Source of the DNA: Mycolicibacterium confluentis
GTDB lineage: Bacteria > Actinomycetota > Actinomycetes > Mycobacteriales > Mycobacteriaceae
DNA length: 64,000 nt
Reading direction: 5' to 3'
Assembly: GCF_010729895.1 (NCBI RefSeq)
Contig: NZ_AP022612.1
Span: 4,960,001-5,024,000, forward strand
The notes beneath the pieces are model-generated. The model was not told the DNA's origin. It searched no databases and saw nothing but the letters and a program-made list of their open reading frames with translations. How positions within the stretch are numbered: the stretch's first letter is position 1; every line of letters begins with the position of its first letter. The position numbers and the translations under genes are program-made. Below, piece after piece: positions 1-7,961 of this stretch.

Positions 1-1
1 C

Positions 2-169
2 GCGGTCCGCATCACCTGGGGCGGTGTCTACGTGCACTCCGCCCCGTGGTCGGTGGGCTCGCAGGGCTACGCCAACGTCAGCCACGGCTGCATCAATCTC
101 AGCCCCGACAACGCGGCCTGGTACTACAACAACGTCGGCCTCGGCGACCCGGTCGTCGTCCAGGCCTGA
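2..169 (+). CDS. L,D-transpeptidase (YkuD domain), C-terminal end only
   Basis: Partial gene; the window opens inside it and only the last 55 codons are present. The reading frame contains YVHSAP followed by SHGCINLS, the histidine and S-H-G-C signature of the YkuD catalytic centre, where the cysteine is the nucleophile. Enzymes of this family form 3-3 cross-links in mycobacterial peptidoglycan and act outside the membrane, usually as lipoproteins or membrane-anchored proteins. The tail after the cysteine (about 25 residues, ending VVVQA) is short, as in mycobacterial Ldt proteins. Which paralogue it is cannot be decided from this fragment. A strong hairpin follows the stop. Confidence 0.9.
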   Translation, partial: AVRITWGGVYVHSAPWSVGSQGYANVSHGCINLSPDNAAWYYNNVGLGDPVVVQA

Positions 170-174
170 GGGAT

Positions 175-217
175 TTCGGCGCGCTTACCGGCGGTCAGCG
201 CCGGAAAGCGCGCCGAA
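175..217. terminator. Bidirectional hairpin terminator, copy A of a repeated element
   Basis: A 19-bp stem with one mismatch (arms 175-193 and 199-217) and a 5-nt loop lies between the convergent L,D-transpeptidase and ferredoxin genes. The arm sequence and the loop-side core CCGGCGGTCAG are closely related to hairpins at 18238-18280 and 45591-45631. Confidence 0.8.
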
Positions 218-223
218 GATCCG

Positions 224-412
224 TCAGCGCTCCTCGATGGCGTGCTCGGGGCACGCCGCGATGGCCTCCTGCACCGCGGCGTGGAACTCCGGCGCGACGT
301 CGTCCTCGATCGCCTCGGCATAACCGCCGTCGGTGAGGTCGAAGACCTCGGGGCACACCGCGACGCACACTCCGTGGCCGCGGCACAGCCCGTCGTTGAC
401 CCAGACCTTCAT
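224..412 (-). CDS. Small 3Fe-4S-type ferredoxin, partner of the adjacent P450
   Basis: A 62-residue ferredoxin that probably passes electrons to the P450 encoded just upstream. The cluster ligands read C10-x2-H13-x2-C16-x3-C20-P and later C54-P. A histidine thus occupies the position of the second cysteine of a 4Fe-4S site, an arrangement common in mycobacterial P450-associated ferredoxins that usually carry a 3Fe-4S cluster. The gene starts 7 nt after the P450 stop and has the same strand, so the two are almost certainly one transcript. The high proportion of Asp and Glu residues fits a soluble electron carrier. No ferredoxin reductase is present in this window. Confidence 0.9.
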   Translation of the reverse strand: MKVWVNDGLCRGHGVCVAVCPEVFDLTDGGYAEAIEDDVAPEFHAAVQEAIAACPEHAIEER

Positions 413-419
413 CGCCGCG

Positions 420-1709
420 TCACTCCTTCGGCTGGCTCGACGGGGTGACCTCGAGCTGCAGCTGGGTTAGGCCACGCAGGATGAACGTCGGCACGTAGCT
501 GTATTTCCGCGCTCCGGCCGGACCGTGATGCTCCTCGGAGATCCGGATGTCGCTGGTGCGGTCCAGGATTCGCTCGATGCTCACCTTCGTCTCGGCGCGG
601 GCCAGCGGCGCGCCCGGGCAGCTGTGCACACCACGGCCGAAGGCGATGTGCCGCCGAGCATTTGACCGTTCGATGTCCAGCACCTCGGGGTTCTCGAACT
701 GCCGCGGATCGCGGTTGGCCGCGCCGTTCATCACCATCACGGTCGCACCGGCCGGCACGTCGACCCCGCCGATCGTGGTGTCGCGCTTGGCCAGTCGGAA
801 GTCGCCCTTGACTGGGCTCTCGAAGCGCAGGCACTCCTCGATGAAGTTCGGGATGCGGTCACGCTCGGCCCGCAGCTGCTGCTGCAGTTCGGGGTCTTCG
901 GCGATGATTTTGAGTGCGGTGCTGAGCAGTCGGACCGTGGTCTCCTGACCCGCGGTGTAGAGGTTGGCCGCGATCCGCACGACGTCCATCACCTCAGGAG
1001 TGCTGCCGTCGGGGAACTTCGCGGCGGCCATTTCGGTCAGCGCGTCGTCGCGGGGGTTCTCCCGCCGATCGCCGATGTACGCCGAAAACTTTTCGTACAG
1101 GTACTCCAGCGGGCTGTGCGACATGGTCGCGTTGTCGGTGCCGCCGACGCCACCCTGGCTGTGGTCCATGTGCTTGGCGAATTCCGCCCGGTCCTCTTCG
1201 GGGACCCCGAGCAGGTCAGCGATGATCGCCAACGTGAAGGGCGCCGCGAAGCCCTTGATGAAATCGCCGCCACCGGCCGCGATGTACGGATCAAGGACCG
1301 TGTCGGCGTGCCGCCACATGAACTCCTCGTTCTCCTTGAGGCGCTTGGGCGTGATGAGCCCCATCAGCAGCGCGCGGTGCGCGGTGTGCTTGGGCGGGTC
1401 CATGACTGTGACCTGGTCGCTGAACGGCAACTGCTCGCGGTACTGCTCGATGAGATCCGAGACGTCTTCGGCCTGCCCCTCGATGGGCACCGGGAAGCCC
1501 GGAAACGGTCCGGTGACCGCGGTGCACGACGAGAACGTGTCGGAGTCGCCGAACACCGCGACGGCCTCGTCGTAGCCGGTCACCACGAGCACGTTCTGGT
1601 GCGGTTCCCGACGAACTGGGCACCCGGAGCGCATAGCCTCCATATACGGGTAGGGGTCCGCCACCAGGCTCTGGTCGGTGAAGAAGTCGAGCTTTTCGAG
1701 TTCGGTCAT
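420..1709 (-). CDS. Cytochrome P450
   Basis: A 429-residue cytosolic P450. Visible landmarks are the I-helix oxygen-binding stretch TAGQETT, the K-helix ExxR (EECLR) and the haem loop FGRGVHSCPG with the proximal cysteine at about residue 364. The open frame extends further upstream, but the ATG at 1709 (MTELEKLDFF) gives the normal length and lies outside the divergent operator. The ferredoxin gene follows by 7 nt. A TetR gene diverges from it with a palindrome between, so TetR-controlled, ligand-induced expression is likely. The C-terminal 70 residues are strikingly similar to the P450 fragment at 56141-56371. The substrate and CYP family number are not assigned here. Confidence 0.95.
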   Translation of the reverse strand: MTELEKLDFFTDQSLVADPYPYMEAMRSGCPVRREPHQNVLVVTGYDEAVAVFGDSDTFSSCTAVTGPFPGFPVPIEGQAEDVSDLIEQYREQLPFSDQVTVMDPPKHTAHRALLMGLITPKRLKENEEFMWRHADTVLDPYIAAGGGDFIKGFAAPFTLAIIADLLGVPEEDRAEFAKHMDHSQGGVGGTDNATMSHSPLEYLYEKFSAYIGDRRENPRDDALTEMAAAKFPDGSTPEVMDVVRIAANLYTAGQETTVRLLSTALKIIAEDPELQQQLRAERDRIPNFIEECLRFESPVKGDFRLAKRDTTIGGVDVPAGATVMVMNGAANRDPRQFENPEVLDIERSNARRHIAFGRGVHSCPGAPLARAETKVSIERILDRTSDIRISEEHHGPAGARKYSYVPTFILRGLTQLQLEVTPSSQPKE

Positions 1710-1746
1710 CGGGTTCGCTTCCAGGTTCGTACGGGCTGCTTCGACC

Positions 1747-1783
1747 TTTACGATCGACCAGTACGTTACTATACGATCGTAAA
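1747..1783. promoter_or_regulatory. Candidate TetR operator in the P450/TetR divergent promoter
   Basis: A perfect 10-bp inverted repeat, TTTACGATCG (1747-1756) and CGATCGTAAA (1774-1783), is separated by 17 bp. The right half is itself a near-palindrome (TATACGATCGTAAA, 12 of 14 positions symmetric). It sits 38 bp upstream of the P450 start and 42 bp upstream of the tetR start, where a TetR dimer pair could block both promoters. Confidence 0.65.
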
Positions 1784-1824
1784 GTTGGATTCGGCAACGA
1801 CTCGGACCGGCCAGGAGGCGGAGA

Positions 1825-2409
1825 ATGACCACCACCGCAGTCGCTGCCGACAGTTCGCGCCGGGACACCCGGCAACGGCTGATCGACGTCGCGGTCGAAC
1901 TCTTCATCCAGCACAGCTTCGCGGGCACGTCGCTGCAGATGATCGCCGACGAACTCGGTTTCACCAAAGCCGCCATCTACCACCACTTTCGCACCCGCGA
2001 ACAACTGCTCGACGCGGTCGTCGAACCCTTCCTTGAGCGACTCCGAGACGTGATCAGCGAGGCCGAGGGACTACGGGGCGCACACGCCCGGGCCGACCAC
2101 ATGCTGACCGGATTCGCCCAACTCGCGGTCGAGAATCGCGTGGTGTCGGTGCTGGCCTCCGACCCCGCCGTCGCGCGGATGCTGCGCGCAAGTCGCGAAT
2201 GGGATGCGCTGATCGAGCGCCAGATGGCCCTGCTGGCCGACGTCAACCCCGGCCCGGCCGGCCATGTGAAGGCATCGGTCGTACTGAGCGGCATCGCGAG
2301 CGCGTCCGGTCCCACATTCGCAGGCATCGACCGGGACGACCTGCTCGCGTACCTCGTCGAGACCGGCCGTCGCGCCCTGGGCCTTCGCGTTCCGCGCGCT
2401 CAGTCCTGA
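1825..2409 (+). CDS. TetR/AcrR family transcriptional regulator
   Basis: A 194-residue repressor-type regulator. The N-terminal helix-turn-helix is clear (TSLQMIADELGFTKAAIYHHF, about residues 33-53) and is followed by an all-helical ligand-binding domain ending in GRRALGLRV. An AGGAGG ribosome-binding site stands about 8 nt before the ATG, which fixes the start. The gene diverges from the P450 across the 1747-1783 palindrome and is followed after 28 nt by an SDR on the same strand. The simplest reading is that it controls itself, the SDR and the P450/ferredoxin pair. The ligand is unknown. Confidence 0.92.
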   Translation: MTTTAVAADSSRRDTRQRLIDVAVELFIQHSFAGTSLQMIADELGFTKAAIYHHFRTREQLLDAVVEPFLERLRDVISEAEGLRGAHARADHMLTGFAQLAVENRVVSVLASDPAVARMLRASREWDALIERQMALLADVNPGPAGHVKASVVLSGIASASGPTFAGIDRDDLLAYLVETGRRALGLRVPRAQS

Positions 2410-2437
2410 GTCCACCAGCCCATACGGAAGGAACCAC

Positions 2438-3157
2438 ATGTCAGAGAGCAATGGGGAGAAAGTCGCCCTGGTGACCGGCGGCGGATCCGGCATCGGCAAG
2501 GCCATCGCCGACCGCCTGAGCCGGGAGGGCTACCGGGTGGCCGTCCTCGACCTGAACCCGTCGGGCACGCCCAACTCGTACGCGGCTGACGTCACCGACC
2601 GCGCCCAGATCGACGCCGCGCTCAAGAGCATCCACGAGGACCTCGGTCGGGTGTCGATCCTGGTGAACGCGGCCGGAGTCGACGGCTTCAAGCCGTTCCT
2701 GAAGATCTCGTTCGAGGACTGGCAGCGGATCGTCAACGTCAACCTGCACGGCGTCTTCCACATGATCCAAGCGGTGCTGCCGGACATGATCGACGCGGGC
2801 TGGGGCCGGATCGTGAACATCTCGTCGTCGAGCACCCACTCCGGCACCCCCTACATGTCGCACTACGTGTCGGCGAAGTCGGGCGTCAATGGCCTGACCA
2901 AGAGCCTTGCGCTGGAGTTCGGCCCGGCCGGGGTCACGGTGAACGCCGTGCCGCCGGGCTTCATCGACACCCCGATGCTGCGGGGCGCCGAGGAGCGCGG
3001 CTATCTCGGCGACATCGAGAAGACCATCGAGGCCACGCCCGTGCGGCGGATCGGCAAGCCCGAGGACATCGCGGCGACGTGCGCGTTCCTGGTGTCCGAG
3101 GACGCGGGTTACATCACGGGGCAGATCATCGGCGTGAACGGCGGACGCAACACCTAG
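2438..3157 (+). CDS. Short-chain dehydrogenase/reductase
   Basis: A 239-residue classical SDR of FabG-like architecture. The nucleotide-binding motif TGGGSGIG is at residues 13-20, NAAG at 77-80, the catalytic tyrosine and lysine are in YVSAK (Y143, K147), and PGFIDTP follows. These enzymes interconvert alcohols and ketones with NAD(P)H in the cytosol. AGGAACC precedes the ATG. It is probably cotranscribed with the TetR gene 28 nt upstream and may handle the alcohol produced by the P450. A perfect hairpin follows the stop. The substrate is not predictable. Confidence 0.9.
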   Translation: MSESNGEKVALVTGGGSGIGKAIADRLSREGYRVAVLDLNPSGTPNSYAADVTDRAQIDAALKSIHEDLGRVSILVNAAGVDGFKPFLKISFEDWQRIVNVNLHGVFHMIQAVLPDMIDAGWGRIVNISSSSTHSGTPYMSHYVSAKSGVNGLTKSLALEFGPAGVTVNAVPPGFIDTPMLRGAEERGYLGDIEKTIEATPVRRIGKPEDIAATCAFLVSEDAGYITGQIIGVNGGRNT

Positions 3158-3160
3158 AAA

Positions 3161-3202
3161 ATGATTGTGCGGCAGGCGATTTACCGCCTGCCGCACAATC
3201 AT
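3161..3202. terminator. Perfect 18-bp bidirectional terminator
   Basis: Arms 3161-3178 and 3185-3202 are perfectly complementary over 18 bp with a 6-nt loop (ATTTAC). The hairpin fills the gap between two convergent genes, the SDR ending at 3157 and the DUF1330 gene ending at 3210, so one structure can serve both. It lacks a clear U tract, as is usual for mycobacterial terminators. Confidence 0.88.
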
Positions 3203-3209
3203 CAACGCG

Positions 3210-3503
3210 TCAGGACGGGAAGCCGGCCAGAATGACGCCGTTGCAGTCGGCGGCGGCCTGCCGCAACTTCACGGCAGCCTGGTACTCGTCGGAGTAGTAC
3301 CACTCCTTGGCCGCGTCCACCGATTCGAACTCCAACACGACGGTCTGTGATCCGTGCCAGCTGCCCTCGAGGACCTCGGGCTTGGTGTCCACGGCAACGA
3401 TCTTGGCCTTACCCATGGAGGGCATGGCCAGCTTGGCGTACTCCTTCATGCCCTCGGGGTCCTTGATGTCCTCGGTGATGATGACGTAACCCTTGGCTGC
3501 CAA
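3210..3503 (-). CDS. DUF1330 family protein
   Basis: A 97-residue protein with the DUF1330 features: an N-terminal strand KGYVIITEDIKDPEGM, the central segment VLEGSWHGSQTVVLEF and the WYYSDEYQAA helix. Proteins of this family form ferredoxin-like dimers and often sit in catabolic clusters; no reaction is established. The start is taken as the TTG at 3503, because AAGGGAGAG precedes it by a good distance and the family begins right there; longer frames upstream have no homology-like sequence. The gene diverges from the FadD19-like gene and shares its promoter region. Confidence 0.85.
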   Translation of the reverse strand: MAAKGYVIITEDIKDPEGMKEYAKLAMPSMGKAKIVAVDTKPEVLEGSWHGSQTVVLEFESVDAAKEWYYSDEYQAAVKLRQAAADCNGVILAGFPS

Positions 3504-3621
3504 CGGTCTCTCCCTTGTCTCGAACCGGCGGCGCTGAAGAGAATGCCGCTCTACTATTTCGGTAGTGAGATTCCCAGAGACGGTGCGCCACGTCAACGCC
3601 CCGGGGGTGACCGCAACCACT

Positions 3622-3639
3622 TCTAGAACGTGTTCTAGA
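3622..3639. promoter_or_regulatory. KstR box upstream of the FadD19-like gene
   Basis: TCTAGAAC and GTTCTAGA arms (3622-3629 and 3632-3639) form a perfect 8-bp inverted repeat around GT. The inner 14 bp at 3624-3637 match the mycobacterial KstR consensus TNNAACNNGTTNNA at every fixed position. KstR is the TetR-family repressor of the sterol-catabolic regulon. The site lies about 36 bp before the ATG of the acyl-CoA ligase and could also act on the divergent DUF1330 gene. Confidence 0.82.
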
Positions 3640-3674
3640 TTGGCTCACAACATTGGCGGGTGATCTGGGAGGTC

Positions 3675-5348
3675 ATGACCAACGTGAGCGCTGATCCGAT
3701 CAACTTCAATCTGGGCACGGTCTTCTCGACGGTGGCGGACGCCATCGGAGAGCACGAGTTCCTGGTATGGCGCGACAAACGCTTCACGTATGCCGAATTC
3801 GCCGCGCGCGTCGAAGGCGTGGCCAACCACCTGGCCGCGGCAGGCCTGGGCTGTCACACCGAACGTCCACACCTGCGCGGGCATGAGACCGGGCAGGACC
3901 ACCTGGGCCTGTACCTGCGCAACGGCAATGAATACCTGGAAGCGATGATCGCCGGCTATCGCGCCAGGGTGGCACCGTTCAACGTCAGCTACCGCTACGT
4001 CGAGGAGGAGTTGGTCTACCTTCTGACCGACTCGCGCGCAACGGCTTTGGTGTACAACGCGGAGTTCGCGCCGCGCGTCGCCGCGATCCGCGACCGCCTG
4101 CCCGATCTGCGGGTGCTGATCCAGGTCGCCGACGAGTCGGGCAACGAGTTGCTGCCCGGTGCGGTCGACTACGAGTCGATCGTCTCCACGCCCGCCCCTG
4201 CCGAGGGTCTGCCCGAACCCACGCCCGATGACCTGTACGTGCTCTACACAGGCGGGACGACCGGCATGCCCAAGGGTGTGCTGTGGCGTCAACACGACAT
4301 CTTCATCTCCGCCATGGGGGGCCGTCCGTTCGGCAGCGACACCGCGCTGACCTCCTACGCGGAGATCGCGGAACGCGCACGCGCCGCCGCCGGAGCCATG
4401 TCGCTGTTGATGCTCCCGCCGTTCATGCACGGTGCCGCGCAGTGGGCCGCCTACAACATCATCACCATGGGCGGGCGCATCGTGATCCCCGACGACGTCG
4501 AGCGCCTGCGACCCGACGACGTGCTGCGCCTGGTGGAACGTGAACGTGTGCTGAGCATTCCGGTGGTCGGCGATGCCATGGCACGGCCACTGGCCGACGA
4601 GATCGAACGCGGCGGCTACGACCTGAGTTGCCTCATCTCGATCACCAACGGCGGCGCCCCGATGTCGCCGACGGTGCGGGAACGCCTGCGCGCGGTGCTT
4701 CCGCACGCGCTGCTGATCGACGCCGTCGGGTCCTCGGAGGCCGGTCAGCAGATGAACACCGTGACCACGGGTGAAGACAAGCCCGCGGTGTTCAACCCGC
4801 AGTCGGACACGGCCGTCGTCTCAACCGAACTCGACCGCGTGCTCTCTCCCACCGAAGACGACCCGGTGGGCTGGCTGGCCCGACGCGACCTGATCCCGCT
4901 CGGGTATCTGGGCGACGAGGCCAAGACCGCGCGCACGTTTCCGACCATCGACGGCGTGCGCTGGTCCGTGCCCGGCGACAAGGCGCGCTATCTGCCCGAC
5001 GGTCGCATCGAACTGCTGGGCCGCGACTCGGTGACCATCAACTCCGGCGGCGAGAAGATCTTCGCCGAGGAGGTCGAGAGGGCCATCGCGGCGCACCCGC
5101 ACATCTACGACGTCGTGGTGGTGGGCCGACCGTCGGAGCGCTGGGGCAGTGAGGTTGTTGCGATCGTGCAACTGGCCGAGGGCACGTCGGCCAGCGACGA
5201 GGAACTCGCCGACATCTGCAGTCGCAGCATCGCGCGCTACAAGGTGCCCAAGGCGTTCATCCGGACGGACAAGATCACGCGCTCGCCCGCGGGCAAGGCG
5301 GACTACCGCTGGGCCAAGGACATCGCGATGGCGCACGCCGACGCCTGA
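3675..5348 (+). CDS. FadD19-like acyl-CoA synthetase
   Basis: A 557-residue ATP-dependent CoA ligase of the ANL superfamily. The P-loop YTGGTTGMPKG is at about residues 191-201, followed by GSSEAG (A5 motif), the PGDKARY segment, INSGGEKIF and the C-terminal SPAGKADYRW lysine motif. Wording of the core (YRYVEEEL, GDAMARPL, SPAGKxDYRWAK) closely resembles FadD19, the ligase for C24-branched sterol side chains, although this protein has an extra segment near residues 60-70. Start choice is between GTG 3660 and ATG 3675; the ATG is used, but its GGGAGG site is only 2 nt away, so the start is uncertain. The perfect KstR box upstream supports a sterol-linked role. Confidence 0.9.
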   Translation: MTNVSADPINFNLGTVFSTVADAIGEHEFLVWRDKRFTYAEFAARVEGVANHLAAAGLGCHTERPHLRGHETGQDHLGLYLRNGNEYLEAMIAGYRARVAPFNVSYRYVEEELVYLLTDSRATALVYNAEFAPRVAAIRDRLPDLRVLIQVADESGNELLPGAVDYESIVSTPAPAEGLPEPTPDDLYVLYTGGTTGMPKGVLWRQHDIFISAMGGRPFGSDTALTSYAEIAERARAAAGAMSLLMLPPFMHGAAQWAAYNIITMGGRIVIPDDVERLRPDDVLRLVERERVLSIPVVGDAMARPLADEIERGGYDLSCLISITNGGAPMSPTVRERLRAVLPHALLIDAVGSSEAGQQMNTVTTGEDKPAVFNPQSDTAVVSTELDRVLSPTEDDPVGWLARRDLIPLGYLGDEAKTARTFPTIDGVRWSVPGDKARYLPDGRIELLGRDSVTINSGGEKIFAEEVERAIAAHPHIYDVVVVGRPSERWGSEVVAIVQLAEGTSASDEELADICSRSIARYKVPKAFIRTDKITRSPAGKADYRWAKDIAMAHADA

Positions 5349-5353
5349 GGACG

Positions 5354-6643
5354 CTATCGGGGCAGTGGACGCCCCGCCGACTCGCGCAGCGTCAGCACCG
5401 TCAGCAGTGAGATCACCGCTGCCGCGATCACGTAGTACGCCGGTGAGATGGCGTTTTCGGTCGAGGTCGTCAACCACGTGACGACATAAGGCGTGGTGCC
5501 ACCGAATACCGCCACGCACAGGTTGTAGCCGACCGCGAACCCGCTGTAGCGCACGCGGGTGGCGAACAGTTCCACTCCGGCGGACACAGCTGCCGAGATG
5601 TAGCAGCATTCGATGACCGCTAACCCGATGTGGGCCGCGATCGCCGCGGGCAGCGAACCCGAATTGAGCAGCAGGAACAGCGGATACGCGAACACCACGA
5701 ATCCCACCGAGCCCGCGATCAGCAGCGGGCGCCGTCCGATCCGGTCCGACAGAGCCGCCAACGGAAGGATCAGAATGATGGCCACGACACAGGCCACCGT
5801 GATCGAGATGAAGGCGTCGGTCTTGGAGAACTTCAGGGTCTTGATGAAGTACGTCGGCAGGTACGTGAACACCACGTAGTAGCCCACGTTGAACACGATG
5901 AACAGGCCGATGACCTGCAGGATCCGCCGCCAGGAGGTTGTGACCGATTCCCGCAGCGGAGATTTGGCGACATTGTCGGTCTCGCTGAGTTCCTTGAACT
6001 CCGGGGTGTCGTCCAGTCGCAACCGGATGTAAAGGCCCACCAGGCCCAAAGGCCCGGCGATCAGGAACGGGATGCGCCACCCGTAGGAGTCCATGGCCGC
6101 GGCGGGCAGCAGGGCCTGCAGCAGCGTGACGGTCACCGATCCGAGCAGGAAGCCGACGACACCGGACCAGACCATGAAGGTGATGGTGCGACCCCGGTGC
6201 GCATCGTCGGCGTACTCGGCCAGATAGACTGCGCCGCCGCCATATTCACCACCAGCCGAGAATCCCTGCAGGCAGCGCATCAGGAGCAGCAACAACGGTG
6301 CCGCGATACCGATGGACGTGTAGGTGGGCAGCAGACCGATCGCGAGTGTCGCGGCCGACATCAGCAGGATCACCAATGCCAGCACTTTATGCCGACCGAT
6401 GCGATCCCCGAGTGGGCCGAAGACGAATCCGCCCAGTGGACGGGTGAAGAACGCCGCGGCGAAGATCGCGAACGTGTTGAGCAGTGCCGCGGTGTCGTTG
6501 CCTGCCGGGAAGAAGTTGGCCGCGATGTAGGTGGCCAGGAACCCGTAGATCGCGAAGTCGAACCACTCCACGGCGTTGCCGATCGACGCGCCGGCGATGA
6601 CCCGACGCAGCGCCGGCGCCTGCGGTTCGCGCAGTTCAGTCAC
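5354..6643 (-). CDS. MHS-type major facilitator superfamily transporter
   Basis: A 429-residue, 12-helix membrane transporter resembling the metabolite:proton symporter branch (ProP, KgtP and ShiA relatives). Typical signatures are [13 protein letters not shown] in helix 1, the loop 2-3 motif [25 protein letters not shown] in helices 4-5 and LSDRIGRRP in the second half. Family members import carboxylates or betaines with protons. The start is the GTG at 6643, preceded by AGGCGGA. It converges with the FadD19-like gene (5-nt gap) and lies 143 nt downstream of the DapB-like gene, from which a hairpin separates it. It could take up the acid that the adjacent CoA ligase activates; that is inference. 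Confidence 0.92.
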   Translation of the reverse strand: MTELREPQAPALRRVIAGASIGNAVEWFDFAIYGFLATYIAANFFPAGNDTAALLNTFAIFAAAFFTRPLGGFVFGPLGDRIGRHKVLALVILLMSAATLAIGLLPTYTSIGIAAPLLLLLMRCLQGFSAGGEYGGGAVYLAEYADDAHRGRTITFMVWSGVVGFLLGSVTVTLLQALLPAAAMDSYGWRIPFLIAGPLGLVGLYIRLRLDDTPEFKELSETDNVAKSPLRESVTTSWRRILQVIGLFIVFNVGYYVVFTYLPTYFIKTLKFSKTDAFISITVACVVAIILILPLAALSDRIGRRPLLIAGSVGFVVFAYPLFLLLNSGSLPAAIAAHIGLAVIECCYISAAVSAGVELFATRVRYSGFAVGYNLCVAVFGGTTPYVVTWLTTSTENAISPAYYVIAAAVISLLTVLTLRESAGRPLPR

Positions 6644-6712
6644 GGAAATCCGCCTCTCGTGTTACGAGAGTGGAGTTTACAAGTCACCGGCGCCCCTTTG
6701 GGCGCGACACTG

Positions 6713-6753
6713 AAACCTCTGCGGAGACGCGCCGGGGTCCGTCGCAGAGGTTT
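6713..6753 (-). terminator. Hairpin terminator downstream of the DapB-like gene
   Basis: Arms AAACCTCTGCG (6713-6723) and CGCAGAGGTTT (6743-6753) are perfectly complementary over 11 bp. Weaker outer complementarity (GGCGCGACA against TGTCTCGGCGCC) extends the structure. It lies between the end of the 6787-7866 gene and the start of the transporter and probably separates their transcripts. Confidence 0.65.
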
Positions 6754-6786
6754 ATGTCTCGGCGCCGGAGCGGGGGTCGGCGCCCC

Positions 6787-7866
6787 CTACGACGGGCGGT
6801 ACGCGCCCCGACCCGTCCCCAACGGCAGATCCAACGTCGTCCGGATTCCGGGCGGCGCCGCGACGACGTCGGGAATGGCGTTGACGATGCGTCCTGCGGC
6901 GGCCAGGATCGCGGCGTAGTTGTGGTCGCCACGCCTGCTCGTCGGACAGATGTCGACGACGTAGGACGGTTCGCCGGTGATCTCGACACGGTAGGACCCG
7001 CCGGGTTGGGCGGGTCGCGCCCAGTCGGGTCGCAGATCGTCGCGCACGCGCGTGACGTGCTCGACGACGATCACCGGCTTGCCGTCGACCAGGCCGTTGA
7101 TCTCAAATCGCATCGCCGCGATCGTCCCCTCGGCGACGAGACCCGCCGCGACCTCGATGTCCTGCGGCGCGGGCTCGAATTCGTGGCTTGCGGTGATCTC
7201 GTCGACCTCGACGCCGATCCCCGCCGCGAGCATCTGGATGGAGGTGCCCCACGCGGACGCCAGGTATCCGGGCAGGAACAGGAACCCGGGTTGGTCGAGT
7301 GGTTTGCCGAAGCCCATGACGTCGAACATCACCTCGGCGCCGTCGTACGTGGCGTAGTCGGCGATCTCCATGGTCTTGATCTGCTCGATGTGCTGGCACG
7401 TGCTGGCCACTGCGAACGGGATCAGGTCGGTGACGAACCCGGGATCCACACCCGTGATGAAGACCGACGAATCGCCCTCGCGGGCAGCGTCTTCGACGCG
7501 CTTGATCGCCTTTTCCGGCACCGCACCACGCCACGGGAACTGTAGACCGCCCGGCGCCGAGCCCACGACGTTGATTCCGGCCGCCAGCGCGGCGCACACC
7601 TCGCGGGTGGCCTCCACCGGACGCGTGTCGCCCATCGCGCAGTACACCAGGCAGTCCGGCTTGGTGGCCAGGGCCGCGTCCATACCCTTGGTGGCAAGGA
7701 TTCCGGTCGTGACGTCCACGCCCGCCAGTTCGCCGGCGTCCTTGCCGACCTTGTCGTCGGTCGACACCCCCACCGCGGTCAGTTCGAACCTGGGGTCCTC
7801 GATCAACTGAATCAGCGCCAGTCGGCCACAGTTGCCCGTTCCGATCAGTGCCACGCGGATGGCCAT
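6787..7866 (-). CDS. Dihydrodipicolinate-reductase-like NAD(P)-dependent dehydrogenase
   Basis: A 359-residue cytosolic protein with an N-terminal Rossmann fold (IRVALIGTGNCGRLAL, residues 3-18) and a C-terminal domain of the DapB / 2,4-diaminopentanoate dehydrogenase type. It is longer than true DapB (about 245 residues), and mycobacteria have another DapB for lysine synthesis, so a catabolic or amine-dehydrogenase role is more likely. The ATG at 7866 is chosen because the Rossmann strand starts there; the upstream in-frame extension would run through the KstR box. It diverges from the FabG3-like SDR across a KstR box, which suggests expression with sterol catabolism. The exact reaction is unknown. 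Confidence 0.82.
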   Translation of the reverse strand: MAIRVALIGTGNCGRLALIQLIEDPRFELTAVGVSTDDKVGKDAGELAGVDVTTGILATKGMDAALATKPDCLVYCAMGDTRPVEATREVCAALAAGINVVGSAPGGLQFPWRGAVPEKAIKRVEDAAREGDSSVFITGVDPGFVTDLIPFAVASTCQHIEQIKTMEIADYATYDGAEVMFDVMGFGKPLDQPGFLFLPGYLASAWGTSIQMLAAGIGVEVDEITASHEFEPAPQDIEVAAGLVAEGTIAAMRFEINGLVDGKPVIVVEHVTRVRDDLRPDWARPAQPGGSYRVEITGEPSYVVDICPTSRRGDHNYAAILAAAGRIVNAIPDVVAAPPGIRTTLDLPLGTGRGAYRPS

Positions 7867-7922
7867 GGATGAACTCCGTCCTGTAGGGATGCCCTCGCAG
7901 TATGCGCGGTCTCGGACCAAAT

Positions 7923-7936
7923 TGAAACAGGTTCTA
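7923..7936. promoter_or_regulatory. KstR box between the DapB-like and FabG3-like genes
   Basis: TGAAACAGGTTCTA matches the KstR consensus TNNAACNNGTTNNA at all fixed positions. It lies 26 bp upstream of the FabG3-like ATG and 57 bp upstream of the divergent DapB-like ATG. The flanks are less symmetric than at the 3622-3639 site. Confidence 0.75.
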
Positions 7937-7961
7937 GTTTGGTGCGGTAACGTCACCGCCC

